DNA of 64,000 bases, taken from positions 80,816 through 144,815 of the forward strand of contig BDDD01000062.1 in NCBI GenBank assembly GCA_001972305.1, in the 5' to 3' direction. This document shows, piece by piece, positions 23,046-33,880 of this stretch; position 1 is the stretch's first letter; each line of letters opens with the position of its first letter. The stretch comes from Cephalotus follicularis (Eukaryota > Streptophyta > Magnoliopsida > Oxalidales > Cephalotaceae). Both the position numbers and the translations under genes were made by a program. Below the pieces are notes generated by a model, which did no database searches, was not told where the DNA came from, and was given only the letters and a program-made list of their open reading frames with translations.

Positions 23046-23065
23046 CCCCATCCTTCGGGGTGGGG
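23046..23065 (+). promoter_or_regulatory. UUCG-tetraloop hairpin in the LTR
   Basis: CCCCATCCTTCGGGGTGGGG folds as an 8-bp stem (one G-U pair) closed by a TTCG loop. The same element is at about 30022-30041 and, in reverse complement, near 9049-9068 and 51671-51690, with compatible stems. It lies about 370 bp from the LTR 3' end, so it would be in the transcript 3' region or the 5' leader. Its role is unknown. Confidence 0.7.
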
Positions 23066-23437
23066 CTGTGTTGTATCTTTGTGTACTGCATAGGTAGGGC
23101 AGCAGGCTGCAGTGGACAGAAGGACTGAGGACCGTTGATCGCATGACTGCTTGGACACCGAGGAGCTGGTTGTGAGACTTTGTAGTGGAAATTGGAGTGT
23201 ATTGTATTGAGATTTTGTATTGAAAGATTTTTAATGTTCTGAAAGACTTGTATTGTAAGGGATTTGTATCGTATGTATGGATCAGTGTATTGTATCTTCC
23301 GCAACTGATATATATATATATATTGCAAAGTTTTAAGTTTTTCCGCATTTTTATAATGCTAGTCCCGACCATTGTATTGTGTTTTGGATTGAGCGTAATG
23401 CCACGTGTCTGCCCTGTGGGCGCGGGGTGTTACAGTA

Positions 23438-23449
23438 TGGTATCGGAGA
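23438..23449 (+). promoter_or_regulatory. Chromovirus primer-binding site
   Basis: TGGTATCGGAGA three bases after the LTR end. It matches the initiator Met-tRNA type (usual TGGTATCAGAGC) with two changes. Confidence 0.8.
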
Positions 23450-23618
23450 CATTGGTCGGCTTGCTAGCTAAGTATATATAAATGCGTTGATTGAGATTGA
23501 CTGAATGGATTTGCATGATATGTGTTCTTGCTTATTCATGCTATAGTTTTGGAAAAGAGATTGATATTGGAATTGAAAGTGATTGCATCTGATCATCCCA
23601 TTGTTGTCTCTTATAGTA

Positions 23619-24878
23619 ATGGAAAACAGAGGAAGGCGTGGCCGACGGAGTGGAAGAAATGCTTCTGCCCTTGCTCCTGGCCCTGCTCCTGTTGATGATG
23701 AACCGGCTCCTGGTAATGCTTTTCCAGAATATGATCCTAATGTCCACCCTGAGGTTTGGAGACAATTGTTTGCCACTATGGCACAGATGCATAGTCTGAT
23801 GGGACGCCAACAGGCTAGAGTGGAACGTAGACCAAGGAGAGAAGACATGTTGAGCCGCTTCTTAAAGTTGCAGCCTCCAGCATTTGTAGGACTCCCTGAA
23901 CCTACCCTTGCTGAGTGTTGGCTAATTCATCTGGAAAAGATTTTTGAGGTCATGGGACGTGATGATGAACAGAGATTGGTATTGGCAGTGTATATGCTCC
24001 AAGGAGAAGCTGAGCACTGGTGGAAGATGGTTAACACAGATTGGATAACAAATGGTACAGTCCACTCTTGGGATGCCTTCAAAAGAGAATTTAATACAAG
24101 GTACTACCCTCAAGTAGAGACAGACAGAAGGGAGATTGAATTTTCTAACTTTGTACAAGGAAGCATGACAGTTGCTGAGTATGAGGCAAGATTCATACAG
24201 TTAGCCCGATCTGCCCCATACTTAGTGGAAGGCCAAGAGCGTAGAGCAAAGAAGTTCCTTCGGGGATTGAGATTGGATTTGAGGAGGCAATTGACTCCCT
24301 TGGGGTTGACCTCCATATCAGATATTTCTTCCCGAGATATGCAGCTTGAGGATATTGCAGCTGAGGCTAAACTGATGAGGAATGCAGCCCGCACCAGGCC
24401 TACTCCTTCTTCTTGGCAGAGTGGTAGTGACAGTGGCAGTGCTAAATCACAGAAGACTGGTAGTAGCCCCTCACCTAGTTCTCAGGTTAGCAATCAGGAT
24501 AGCGAGAATCTGTCCCGTTCCCAGAGGAGAGGCAGATCGAGGAACGCATGTCGAGGAGGTCGATCTTCAGCACCTAGTCAGGATACACCCTCCAAACTTT
24601 CTGAGAGTGGTAATCATAGTGCTACGGTTCCTTGTGTGCATTGTCAGAAGACCAACCATACTTCTGAGAATTGTAGATGGTTCTTGGGCCATTGCTTGGT
24701 TTGTGGTGGTCCCGACCACATTGCTAGAGATTATCCTCAGAGTTCTCGTCGTAGAGGATTTGATCAGACACAGCGGGCACCGCCTCCACCAGGACTGACA
24801 GCTAGTGTACCGTCTTCTTCCCGTGGGACTTCGCAGTCCAGGGGGAAGCAACCTATGAGTTTTGCTCTGACAGTTTAG
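23619..24878 (+). CDS. gag: Chromovirus gag
   Basis: 419 codons from MENRGRRGRRSGRN; this ATG is preferred over the one 36 bases upstream because the family's basic N-terminus starts here. The capsid-type domain is at about residues 95-215 (WLIHLEKIFEVMG, AEHWWKM, FKREFNTRYYP, AEYEARFIQLAR, KKFLRGL). A Ser/Arg-rich region follows, then two zinc knuckles: CVHCQKTNHTSENC is intact, while the second, CLVCGGPDHIARDY, has Tyr in place of its last Cys. The stop at 24876-24878 (TAG) lies where the family reads on into protease in the same frame, so it is probably a Gln codon turned stop. Gag would bind RNA and build particles. Confidence 0.9.
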   Translation: MENRGRRGRRSGRNASALAPGPAPVDDEPAPGNAFPEYDPNVHPEVWRQLFATMAQMHSLMGRQQARVERRPRREDMLSRFLKLQPPAFVGLPEPTLAECWLIHLEKIFEVMGRDDEQRLVLAVYMLQGEAEHWWKMVNTDWITNGTVHSWDAFKREFNTRYYPQVETDRREIEFSNFVQGSMTVAEYEARFIQLARSAPYLVEGQERRAKKFLRGLRLDLRRQLTPLGLTSISDISSRDMQLEDIAAEAKLMRNAARTRPTPSSWQSGSDSGSAKSQKTGSSPSPSSQVSNQDSENLSRSQRRGRSRNACRGGRSSAPSQDTPSKLSESGNHSATVPCVHCQKTNHTSENCRWFLGHCLVCGGPDHIARDYPQSSRRRGFDQTQRAPPPPGLTASVPSSSRGTSQSRGKQPMSFALTV

Positions 24879-27800
24879 GCTAGAGTGTTTGCTATGGAAC
24901 CGGGTGCTGCAGCAGGGTCAGATGTTGTGATTGGAGGTACCATTCGACTCTTTCAGCTTCCAGCACGGGTTCTTATTGATCCGGGTTCATCCAATTCATT
25001 CATTGCATTGAATTTTGTCTCCCATGTTGGTTTGAGGCCTGAGTACCTTCTTTTCTTTATGGAGGTATCCACACCTCTCGGTGAGTCAGCAACCACCGAT
25101 CGAGTGTGTAGAGATTGTATTGTTGAGATTGATGATCGTTGCTTGTTAGCCGATCTTATTGTTTTACCGATGGATTGCCTAGATGTGATTCTTGGCATGG
25201 ATTGGTTGTCTGCTAGCTTTGCTGAGGTGGATTGTCATCGAAAAGTAGTGGTTTTCAGTCCTCCAGGACGACCACCTTTTTGGTTTCTTGGCACCTTAGA
25301 GCCTTTGTTTGTTCCGATGATTTCGGCTATACATGCGGACAGATTGTCACGACAGGGATGCCAGGGGTTTCTGGCACATGTGCTCGATACAGACAGATGG
25401 CGGCCGGAACTGGAGGAAATTCCAGTGGTTTGCGAGTTCGGAGATATTTTTCCTCGGGCTTTGACCTTGTTGCCGCCAGACAGAGAGATAGAATTTGTGA
25501 TTGATTTGATACCAGGAACTGCACCGATTTCTCGAGCACCGTACCGAATGGCACCGATAGAGTTGAAAGAGTTAAAGATACAGTTACAGAATCTTCTCGA
25601 CAAAGGTTTTATAAGACCTAGTGCTTCACCCTGGGGAGCACCGGTTCTTTTTGTCAAGAAGAAAGATGGATCGCTCCGTATGTGTATTGACTACCGACAG
25701 CTCAATAAAGTTACAGTGAAGAATAAGTACCCTCTACCGCACATTGATGAGCTGTTTGATCAGCTTAGAGAAGTGACAGTGTTTTCCAAGCTCGACTTGA
25801 GATCGGGCGACCACCAGTTGAAAGTCAGACCGGAGGATATTCCGAAGACGGCTTTCAGATCGAGATATGGCCATTATGAGTTCTTAGTTATGCCTTTTGG
25901 TGTGACTAATGCTCCTGCGGCTTTCATGGACCTGATGAACCGAGTGTTCAGACAGTATTTGGATCAGTTCATTGTAGTGTTCATTGATGACCTCTTGGTC
26001 TATTCCAGGACCGATGAGGAGCATGCCCAGTACCTCTACATTGTATTGCAAACTTTGAGGGATCACCGACTGTATGCCAAATTCGATAAGTGCGGGTTTT
26101 GACTATCGGAGGTTGCTTTTCTAGGGCATATTGTTTCTGGTGACGGTTTATCAGTGGATCCATCGAAAGTAGAGGCAGTGAAAGATTGGAAACGACCGAT
26201 GAATGCTTCTGAAGTTCGCAGCTTCTTGGGTTTAGCAGGGTGTTATCGTCGGTTTGTTGAGGGATTTTCCCGTATTGCAACACCGTTAACCAGATTGACA
26301 CAGAAGAACGCTGCCTTTGTATGGGATAGCGATTGTGAAAGAAGTTTTCAAGAGTTGAAAGACAGATTGATTTCCGCTCCTGTCCTAGCCTTGCCAGACA
26401 GGAACGAAGAGTTTGTTGTATACACCGATGCTTCTGGAAAGGGGCTTGGTTGTGTTCTTATGCAATACGGCAAAGTGATCGCATATGCATCGAGAAAGAT
26501 CAAACCACATGAGGAAAACTACCCAGTGCATGACTTGTAGCTGGCAGGCATTGTCTTTGCTCTTGGAAAATAGCGCCACTACCTTTATGGGACCAAGTTC
26601 ACAGTTTTTACTGATCATAAGAGTTTGAGATATCTCTTTTCACAGAAGGAATTGAACATGAGACAGAGGAGGTGGTTTGAGCTTCTTAATGATTATGATT
26701 GTGACATTGAATACCAGCCTGGAAAAGCCAATGTCGTTGCAGATGCATTGAGTCGCAAGCTATCTTGTATGACTCTTTCCCACATACAGGTGCAACCTGC
26801 ATTGCTTGACCGGATTAGAGATGCACAGATAGTGGATATGGAATTACAGAAAGTAGCTTCTGCTATTGATGAAGGATTGAAACCCGATTTCTCTCTATCT
26901 ACAGATGGGTTATTGAGATACGGGAACATAATTTGCATTCCAGGCGATAGCGAGTTGAAGGAAGAGCTTCTTTCTCAAGCTCATAAATCTCGTCTCTCTG
27001 TCCATCCAGGGAGTACGAAGATGTATCGTGACCTAAAACTTAGCTATTGGTAGGTTGGTATGAAGAGAGAAATCGCAGAGTTTGTATCGAGATGCCTCAC
27101 TTGTCAGCAAGTTAAGGCAGAGCACCAGAGACCGGCAGGCTTGCTTCAGCCTCTGCTCATCCCTCAGTGGAAATGGGAGCATATCGCCATGGATTTCGTG
27201 TCTGGGTTGCCTCTGACTCGTGACAGACATGATGGTATTTGGGTTGTGGTCGATCGACTCACGAAGTCGGCCCACTTTCTACCGATTCGGATGACTTATT
27301 CTAGAGAAAAGTTGTCCAGATTGTTCATGAAAGAGATTGTTAAAGCACATGGAGCTCCTGTCAGCATTGTTTCAGATCGAGACTCTCGCTTCACTTCCGG
27401 GTTTTGGAGGAAGTTATAGGTGGCTATGGGTACAGAATTGAATTTCAACACTGCTTTTCACCCCCAAACAGATGGGTTGTCCGAAAGGACCATTCAGACT
27501 TTGGAGGACATGCTTCGAGCATGCGTTCTCGACTTTGGAGGTAGTTGGGATGACTACTTGCATTTGATTGAGTTCTCATATAACAACAGTTATCACGAGA
27601 GCATACAGATGGCTCCCTATGAAGCCCTATATGGTAGGAAGTGCCGATCACCAGTTTGTTGGGATCAGGTCAGTGAAAATAGTATCTTGGGACCAGAGAT
27701 TGTACAGATTACCGCAGAGAAAGTGAATTTGATAAGAGACCGACTGTTTATTGCTCAGAGTAGATAGAAAAGCTATGCTGATGTTCATCACAGAGGCTTG

Positions 27801-28229
27801 GAGTTTAGTGTTGGTGACCATGTTTTCCTCAAAGTGTCACCCACTAAAGGAGTCATGAGATTAGGGAAGAAAGGAAAGCTTTCTCCTCGTTTTATTGGAC
27901 CTTTCGAGGTATTGGATCAGATTGGCCGACTTGCTTATAGGCTTGCCTTGCCTCCAGTATTTTCAGGAGTGCATGATGTGTTCCATGTTTCTCAGTTGAG
28001 GAGATATGTTCGAGATCCTTCACACATCATTGAGTTTGGTCAGATTCAGTTGGAACCTGACTTATCGTTTACAGAGACTCCTATACAGATTGTTGACCGA
28101 CAGATCAGAGTATTGAGGAACAAGACCATCCCTTTGGTCAGTGTTCTATGGCAGTATCATGGTTCTATGGAGCGCACGTGGGAGCGCGAGGACGATATGA
28201 GAGAGACATATCCGTTCCTATTTGATTGA
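24879..28229 (+). pseudogene. pol: Chromovirus pol: protease, reverse transcriptase, RNase H, integrase, chromodomain
   Basis: One frame, no frameshift. Protease: [13 protein letters not shown] (about 24970). Reverse transcriptase: [33 protein letters not shown] and the catalytic FIDD (25980). RNase [11 protein letters not shown] (26420) to [10 protein letters not shown]. Integrase: His/Cys zinc site with CLTCQQVK (27090), core [17 protein letters not shown] and an acidic third site after HPQTDGLSE. The tail resembles a chromodomain (VLWQYHGSMERTWEREDDM), which would target chromatin. Premature stops after the gag stop: TGA 26100-26102, TAG 26538-26540, 26571-26573, 27051-27053, 27417-27419 and 27765-27767. 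Confidence 0.93.
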
Positions 28230-28269
28230 TTGATCATTTGACCGAAGAATCTGGGGACCAGATTCCTTT

Positions 28270-28282
28270 AAGGAGGGGAGAA
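28270..28282 (+). promoter_or_regulatory. Chromovirus polypurine tract
   Basis: AAGGAGGGGAGAA directly before the 3' LTR start TGTGACGACC at 28283. It is the expected plus-strand DNA primer. Confidence 0.9.
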
Positions 28283-30410
28283 TGTGACGACCCGAATTCC
28301 CTTTGGTACTGTTCATGCATACATCGTACCGTATTGTACCGTATTGGACCGTACTGAACTGCATTGAATTGAGGTATTCTTATACCTATTGATATTGTAT
28401 TGATCATATGCATGTATAGTCGGGATTTTGGGCTGAGTTTCGGAGAATTGACCGAATCGACTATATAAGTTAATTCCTTTGTCATTTCTCTCATTCTCAC
28501 CATTCATCCTTCTCTCTTTATCCTTCTCTCTCTCTCTCTCTCGCTGGAGCCTCCATCTTCCTCCCTTGCAGCCGGAATTGCATCTCCATCGACAAGGACA
28601 GTGATTACAAGTGGTGGCTTACCGATTAAACAAGAAAGAAGTGGTTTCTTGGGCGTTCTCAGCCGATTGATCGATCATCAGCTCAACTTTTAAAGCTTCA
28701 GTGATAGGTAGGACTTCTTTACTGAATTGNNNNNNNNNNNNNNNNNNNNNNNNNNNNNNNNNNNNNNNNNNNNNNNNNNNNNNNNNNNNNNNNNNNNNNN
28801 NNNNNNNNNNNNNNNNNNNNNNNNNNNNNNNNNNNNNNNNNNNNNNNNNNNNNNNNNNNNNNNNNNNNNNNNNNNNNNNNNNNNNNNNNNNNNNNNNNNN
28901 NNNNNNNNNNNNNNNNNNNNNNNNNNNNNNNNNNNNNNNNNNNNNNNNNNNNNNNNNNNNNNNNNNNNNNNNNNNNNNNNNNNNNNNNNNNNNNNNNNNN
29001 NNNNNNNNNNNNNNNNNNNNNNNNNNNNNNNNNNNNNNNNNNNNNNNNNNNNNNNNNNNNNNNNNNNNNNNNNNNNNNNNNNNNNNNNNNNNNNNNNNNN
29101 NNNNNNNNNNNNNNNNNNNNNNNNNNNNNNNNNNNNNNNNNNNNNNNNNNNNNNNNNNNNNNNNNNNNNNNNNNNNNNNNNNNNNNNNNNNNNNNNNNNN
29201 NNNNNNNNNNNNNNNNNNNNNNNNNNNNNNNNNNNNNNNNNNNNNNNNNNNNNNNNNNNNNNNNNNNNNNNNNNNNNNNNNNNNNNNNNNNNNNNNNNNN
29301 NNNNNNNNNNNNNNNNNNNNNNNNNNNNNNNNNNNNNNNNNNNNNNNNNNNNNNNNNNNNNNNNNNNNNNNNNNNNNNNNNNNNNNNNNNNNNNNNNNNN
29401 NNNNNNNNNNNNNNNNNNNNNNNNNNNNNNNNNNNNNNNNNNNNNNNNNNNNNNNNNNNNNNNNNNNNGCCGATCGTTTCATTTATTGTATTGTATTGTA
29501 TTGACCCGCTGACGAGCGGTACCGATTGATTGTCGATTGATGCTCCCTTGAGGCTGCAGCTCCCTAACGGTATCAGTAGCTCCCTCGGTTGTAGCTCATC
29601 GAGACCGTATTGACCCAGCCATAGGCTGGAAGATCTATGAGATCCAGACCTGATCAATCTGGAAACCGTAGATAGATCTCCTACCCTTTTTGAAGGACTA
29701 CCTTCCGTGGGATTGATCACCGTTAACCGATTAACATTGTATTGACCCGGTCGCGTGCTCTATAGGATATTGATTGATTGATTGGGTGTTTCATACACCA
29801 CCATTGAGTGTCTGCCATTGATTGATTGATATAGATCCTATCCGTATGCTCTGTTGGGCCACTGTCATACGGATAGTCTGATCGCCAATTGTACATGTAC
29901 ATTGCCATGTCATGCATTGATATTGTACACCGCACATTGTTATTGTATAATTTGTCACCGATACTACACATTGTACATGCATACATGCTGCATGGGGTTT
30001 CTGCTTAGCCAGTGTGGCTAACCCCATCCTTCGGGGTGGGGCTGTGTTGTATCTTTGTGTACTGCATAGGTAGGGCAGCAGGCTGCAGTGGACAGAAGGA
30101 CTGAGGACCGTTGATCGCATGACTGCTTGGACACCGAGGAGCTGGTTGTGAGACTTTGTAGTGGAAATTGGAGTGTATTGTATTGAGATTTTGTATTGAA
30201 AGATTGTTAATATTCTGAAAGACTTGTATTGTAAGGGATTTGTATCGTATGTATGGATCAGTGTATTGTATCTTCCGCAACTGATATATATATATATATT
30301 GCAAAGTTTTACGTTTTTCCGCATTTTTATATTGCTAGTCCCGACCATTGTATTGTGTTTTGGATTGAGCGTAATGCAACGTGTCCGCCCTGCGGGCGCG
30401 AGGTGTGACA
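28283..30410 (+). mobile_element. Chromovirus 3' LTR, interrupted by an assembly gap
   Basis: Matches the 5' LTR closely on both sides of the gap and ends GAGGTGTGACA next to TGTAC. The end differs from the 5' LTR (GTGTGACA versus GTGTTACA). TATATAA is at 28462-28468. Confidence 0.93.
28730..29468. other. Assembly gap (739 Ns)
   Basis: Unknown bases inside the 3' LTR. By comparison with the 5' LTR, this is where the palindrome array and the following repeats belong, so the gap is probably an assembly failure over that repeat. Long ORFs crossing it are meaningless. Confidence 0.98.
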
Positions 30411-31112
30411 TGTACAATATCATGTTCAACTTATACAGATGTTCTCAGAAAAGGTAAGCCTTGACGGAGGCTAAAACACTCGTAATTTCAAAGAGCATCT
30501 ATATTAGTTGCAATGGCAAAAGGCAACGGCCGAACACTATCTTTTGCCCGTTTCGCTTTAACTTGATATCATGGTATGAATGAGGAATAATAATATAGCT
30601 CTTATTATTATTAGCCGACCCGTTATTAATCAAATTACAGGTGTATGGCATATGTAGAGAGGCCATTGAAATCTTTAGAACATAAATTAGACATACATCA
30701 CATACATTCTAAAAACTAATGACAGGTTATGGACTTTACTACTGCAACTTGTTTGACTCTCAAACAAGCTATTGGTCTCATTCCTAGCTATGTTATTACA
30801 ATCATACATTTCTCCCATACATGCATGGGTCTTGTAATATTTTTGCTCTTATCAAACTTGCTTCAATTGCGACTCTCGCTCTTCAATTATATAAACCAAC
30901 TATAAACTACAAAAACCTTGAATTAAATCAAGGGGAGTTACAAGGAGGTTATGAAGAATTAAAGATACAAATCAAGAGAGAGAAGAAAGACATGCAAGTC
31001 TCAAAATTATTACAACCCAAAAAATTATGAATGTAAAAACACACATTCAACACTTGAATAAAAAAAGACAATACTAGGTGAAGTCCATAACCCAACCATC
31101 ATGCATAATTAT

Positions 31113-31200
31113 AATTCAATCTCATTGAATTATCCAACAATAATAATTCAATATCATTGAATTATCCAAAAATAATAATTCAATCTCATTGAATTATCCA
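31113..31200. repeat. Three AATTCAATCTCATTGAATT palindromes, 32-bp period
   Basis: Inverted repeats with 8-bp arms AATTCAAT and ATTGAATT around CTC or ATC start at 31113, 31145 and 31177, exactly 32 bp apart. A weaker single copy is in the C3-2 leader near 56701. Confidence 0.85.
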
Positions 31201-31349
31201 AAATTAATGTTGATAGATATGCTTCCATAAATATAGAAATTTATTTGGGCAAATAAGGAAATGAAAAACTCTTTTTCAGCCTTAAAAAATGCTAAAACGC
31301 GTTTGTAAAATGTGTAGGCATAGCTCAGAACGCGTTTACGCAATCTACC

Positions 31350-31690
31350 ATTGTAATCGTCGACGCTTTATCGAAAACGTCAACGGTTAAACACTAAGTT
31401 TCAACGCTTCGATCGACGCTTTGTTCAAGCGTTCGCGCTTTAGACACAAGCGTCGACAGTTTTCTCAAAAGCGTCATCGCTAAGTGTTAAGCATCGAAGT
31501 GCAAGCTTAAACGTCGAAGGTTATCTCAAACCGTCAGCGCTTAACTCTTCTGAGTTGACGGTTAAAGCTTAAGCATCGATTGTTTTCTCAAAACATCAGC
31601 GCTTAACGCTTAAGCGTCTACTATTTGTGCAAAGCGTCGCCGCTTAATGATTAAGTGTCAATAGTTTACTCTAAACTATCAGCGCTTTGC
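31350..31690. repeat. Seventeen-copy GCGTCGACGCTT-type array, 20-21 bp phase
   Basis: Degenerate words related to the palindrome AAGCGTCGACGCTT. The CGTC-equivalent positions are 31358, 31378, 31399, 31411, 31430, 31451, 31472, 31492, 31512, 31532, 31553, 31574, 31594, 31615, 31635, 31656 and 31677. Apart from one extra copy at 31411, every step is 19-21 bp. The flanking words TTAAGC, TCTCAAA and GCTTAA recur but drift. It lies in the C1 leader, just inside the primer site. Confidence 0.88.
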
Positions 31691-31793
31691 ACGAACAGTA
31701 CGTTTCATCACATGTTATTGTCTAACAATTCAACTAAAAAATGCAAGCATATCACGAACAACATCATTCTAACTGTATATATGCATCAAAAAT

Positions 31794-31805
31794 GCTCCGA
31801 TACCA
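31794..31805 (-). promoter_or_regulatory. C1 primer-binding site
   Basis: The minus strand reads TGGTATCGGAGC, three bases from the 5' LTR. It is the initiator Met-tRNA type with one change. Confidence 0.85.
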
Positions 31806-31808
31806 TTT

Positions 31809-33531
31809 TGTTGGAACCTTATGGCGATTAAACAAAAATCTAGATGCTTGCAACCTATTACAAACCGTTATCATCTAATGATCAACAAGCCATCAAGTTC
31901 ATTCCAGGATCTTTTGAGCATGTATATACAGTTAAAATATAGAGATAAACAGTAGAAGGAACAGGCGAAAAATAGTCACAGAATAGAGCGGGTCCTTCTT
32001 TGTTGATCATGGTTCTAGCCTCCAAGAACAGTAGGCCTCCAAGGTATCCACACAAAGCCTTTATCACCAACACCAATGCTTCTCAAGCTGCGCAACTATT
32101 GCCTTTAGTTTACTGTGTTTTTCTTTTTGTTCTTGAAAGAATCAGAGAGAAACATTTGAGAGAATTGAGAGAAATGAAAATGTCTGGAGACTTAAGAGAG
32201 AAAATTTGTTCTCACATTTTTATGCTTGTAAAAACGTGTAGAACTAATTCTCTCAATCTTCTATTTTATGCAAGAATATCATCTAGCATAAATAGCATTT
32301 CTTCCATTTATATTATTTTATTTCCTTAATCGCATTAAGAATATTTAATCTCATTAAATATAATTAGAAAATAATATTCCAATTATTTTTCTCTCGTACG
32401 GTGTCGAAAATATCAGCCTGTATTGTGTGTGACCCTATGGGTTCATTATTATGCTTGCCGTAGGATTAAATTGTGACACTCACAATTATCCGATTAAATA
32501 TTTATTATCACATAAAAAATATTATCTCATACATTTCGAATTAAAACTCTTTTAATTCTTTTCTCCCAAGATTAATTATCAATTTAATCTCAGGCATCCT
32601 ACCGGTCGACATCGACATCTAGCAATGCATATCGACCCCCAGGTAATATGAATTATCTGTGAACCAATATTTACAGGTACATGCACGTATAGTCCCTCCA
32701 TTGACAATGCTCTGATTAAATCTAGGGTACGGATTATGTCAGACCCCAGTAATTTAATCTTTAGCCTCATGACTATCTTTTGTCAACTTAAATAATAGTA
32801 GATATGCCCCTCTAATATTAAACCAATGATATCGCACTCTTGATATCGTGGCTAGCCTAGACACGTGTTTAATTGTTAACGAAAATCATCATGAGCATAA
32901 TCTTCTTTTACTAGAAGCAATAGATTCATTATTGGGCACTCACATGCCTCCATACATAAGCGTACTGTGTCCAATTAATGCTTGTATACACTTCATTGAA
33001 AATGTATTTAAGCATCATCAAAACACAGCACCCTATGCACAAAACATCCAGTGATGGCTCATGTCCAAGGACTACATGCACTGCTGTAAAACTAGAATTC
33101 TGTCTGACATGTAAGTAAAACTCTATACAGAATTTCTATCAACAGTCACCTTCAGTGAACTCATTAATAAATTAACGAGTACCCATGTAGTTGTCATAGA
33201 ATCAACCATGCGGGTGGTGTGAGATCAGTCACCCTCTGCTTACCGATCTGACAGTACGTGCTGGTCTATCCGGATTGATCATGCCCTGAGTGTCAATCCT
33301 ATAACCAGGAAGATTCAAAATAAAGTATACCGAGATTTCAATTCTCACATCATGATCTCATCATGAACTTGGTTCTCTAACTTTATTTCAAGACATTCAT
33401 TTATCATTTAATCATACATTAAAGATATGAACTCATAGTCAATGATAAAATATAAACATCTTTATTGAATTTATATACAAGATAAAGAAAACACAAGCTC
33501 AGCACTGGCTTGCAGGACTTTATCTCTAACA
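31809..33531 (-). mobile_element. C1 5' LTR
   Basis: A 1723-bp LTR with ends TGTTGG and CTAACA. It is closely similar to 5798-7498 over the whole length, and its outer end abuts AGAGG (33532-33536). ORFs inside (for example 32000-32329) recur in both LTRs only because the LTRs are copies. Confidence 0.92.
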
Positions 33532-33536
33532 AGAGG

Positions 33537-33880
33537 TTTGATTTGTAGAGGAAAACACGTTGAATGCTCCGAGGATCATGTTGGTGTGTTGTTTTACGAT
33601 CCTCCCTACACACAAGAAGCAAACTAAATGAAGGTCCAGCAGGTTTACTCCAAGGGACACTCCTATGTTTAAATCAGATAGTGACAGAGAAGATACAACA
33701 AGGTAGTTTAAGTCTATAATTGACCGATCTGTGCATAGTGTTTCGTTGAAGTATTTATCGGACCCGGTTGTAATTGCCTTTGCTTGTATTGCGGAGATAA
33801 TTACGAGTCCCTAGAAAACGACCGAGGATCTCATCCATTTCCTTATTTGGCGCCGAGACATTATCTCATGCGTTATCATT
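33537..33880 (-). other. Probable remainder of the Tat-like element's LTR
   Basis: Continues the sequence cut at 5797 by C1. It contains GGCGCC and a mixed GC-rich/AT-rich texture like an LTR. No terminal TG/CA pair or TSD could be placed on the right side, so the end coordinate is approximate. Confidence 0.3.

Larger units (their letters stand above)
21238..23434 (+). mobile_element. Chromovirus 5' LTR
   Basis: A 2197-bp LTR with ends TGTGACGACC and GGGGTGTTACA. It has a TATA box 180 bp in, the GTCGAC palindrome array, a tandem CTCCCTAACGGTATCAGTAG repeat near 22565-22605, a UUCG hairpin near 23046, and a short TA microsatellite near 23311. Confidence 0.95.
21238..30410 (+). mobile_element. 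Full-length chromovirus (Ty3/Gypsy), Tekay/Del-like
   Basis: Starts TGTGACGACCCG, ends GAGGTGTGACA, and is flanked by TGTAC (21233-21237 and 30411-30415). Order: 5' LTR, Met-tRNA-type primer site, gag, protease, reverse transcriptase, RNase H, integrase, chromodomain-like tail, polypurine tract, 3' LTR. Gag and pol share one frame, as in Tekay/Del elements, but premature stops break it. By eye the LTRs differ at roughly 2% of comparable positions, so insertion was fairly recent. It interrupts the leader of C1. Two solo LTRs of the family are at 8710-17950 and 51293-53684. Confidence 0.95.
30416..31808 (-). other. C1 leader, LTR-proximal part
   Basis: Non-coding leader of C1 between its 5' LTR and the nested chromovirus. 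It carries two palindrome arrays (31113-31200 and 31350-31690) and ends at the primer-binding site. At about 1.4 kb here plus 0.5 kb beyond the nested element, the leader is long for Copia. A 69-codon ORF at 30821-31030 is not credible. Confidence 0.75.
5798..33531 (-). mobile_element. Copia element C1, whole, with three nested insertions
   Basis: Borders are TGTTGGAACC (5798) and ATCTCTAACA (33531), flanked by the perfect 5-bp duplication AGAGG (5793-5797 and 33532-33536). Own segments are 5798-8709, 17956-21237 and 30416-33531, about 9.3 kb in all. Minus-strand order is 5' LTR, primer site, long leader, gag, protease, integrase, reverse transcriptase, RNase H, polypurine tract, 3' LTR, the standard Copia order. 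The insertions are a chromovirus solo LTR (itself hit by a Sirevirus) and a full chromovirus. All coding parts carry stops or frameshifts. It resembles the C3 family further right but its LTRs differ. Confidence 0.9.

Noticed and set aside
22747-23372. ORFs of 87-185 codons that recur at 29723-30429
   Set aside because: Recurrence is explained by 5' and 3' LTRs being copies; there is no coding signature.
28619-29720. Four long ORFs across the N block
   Set aside because: They are products of translating unknown bases.
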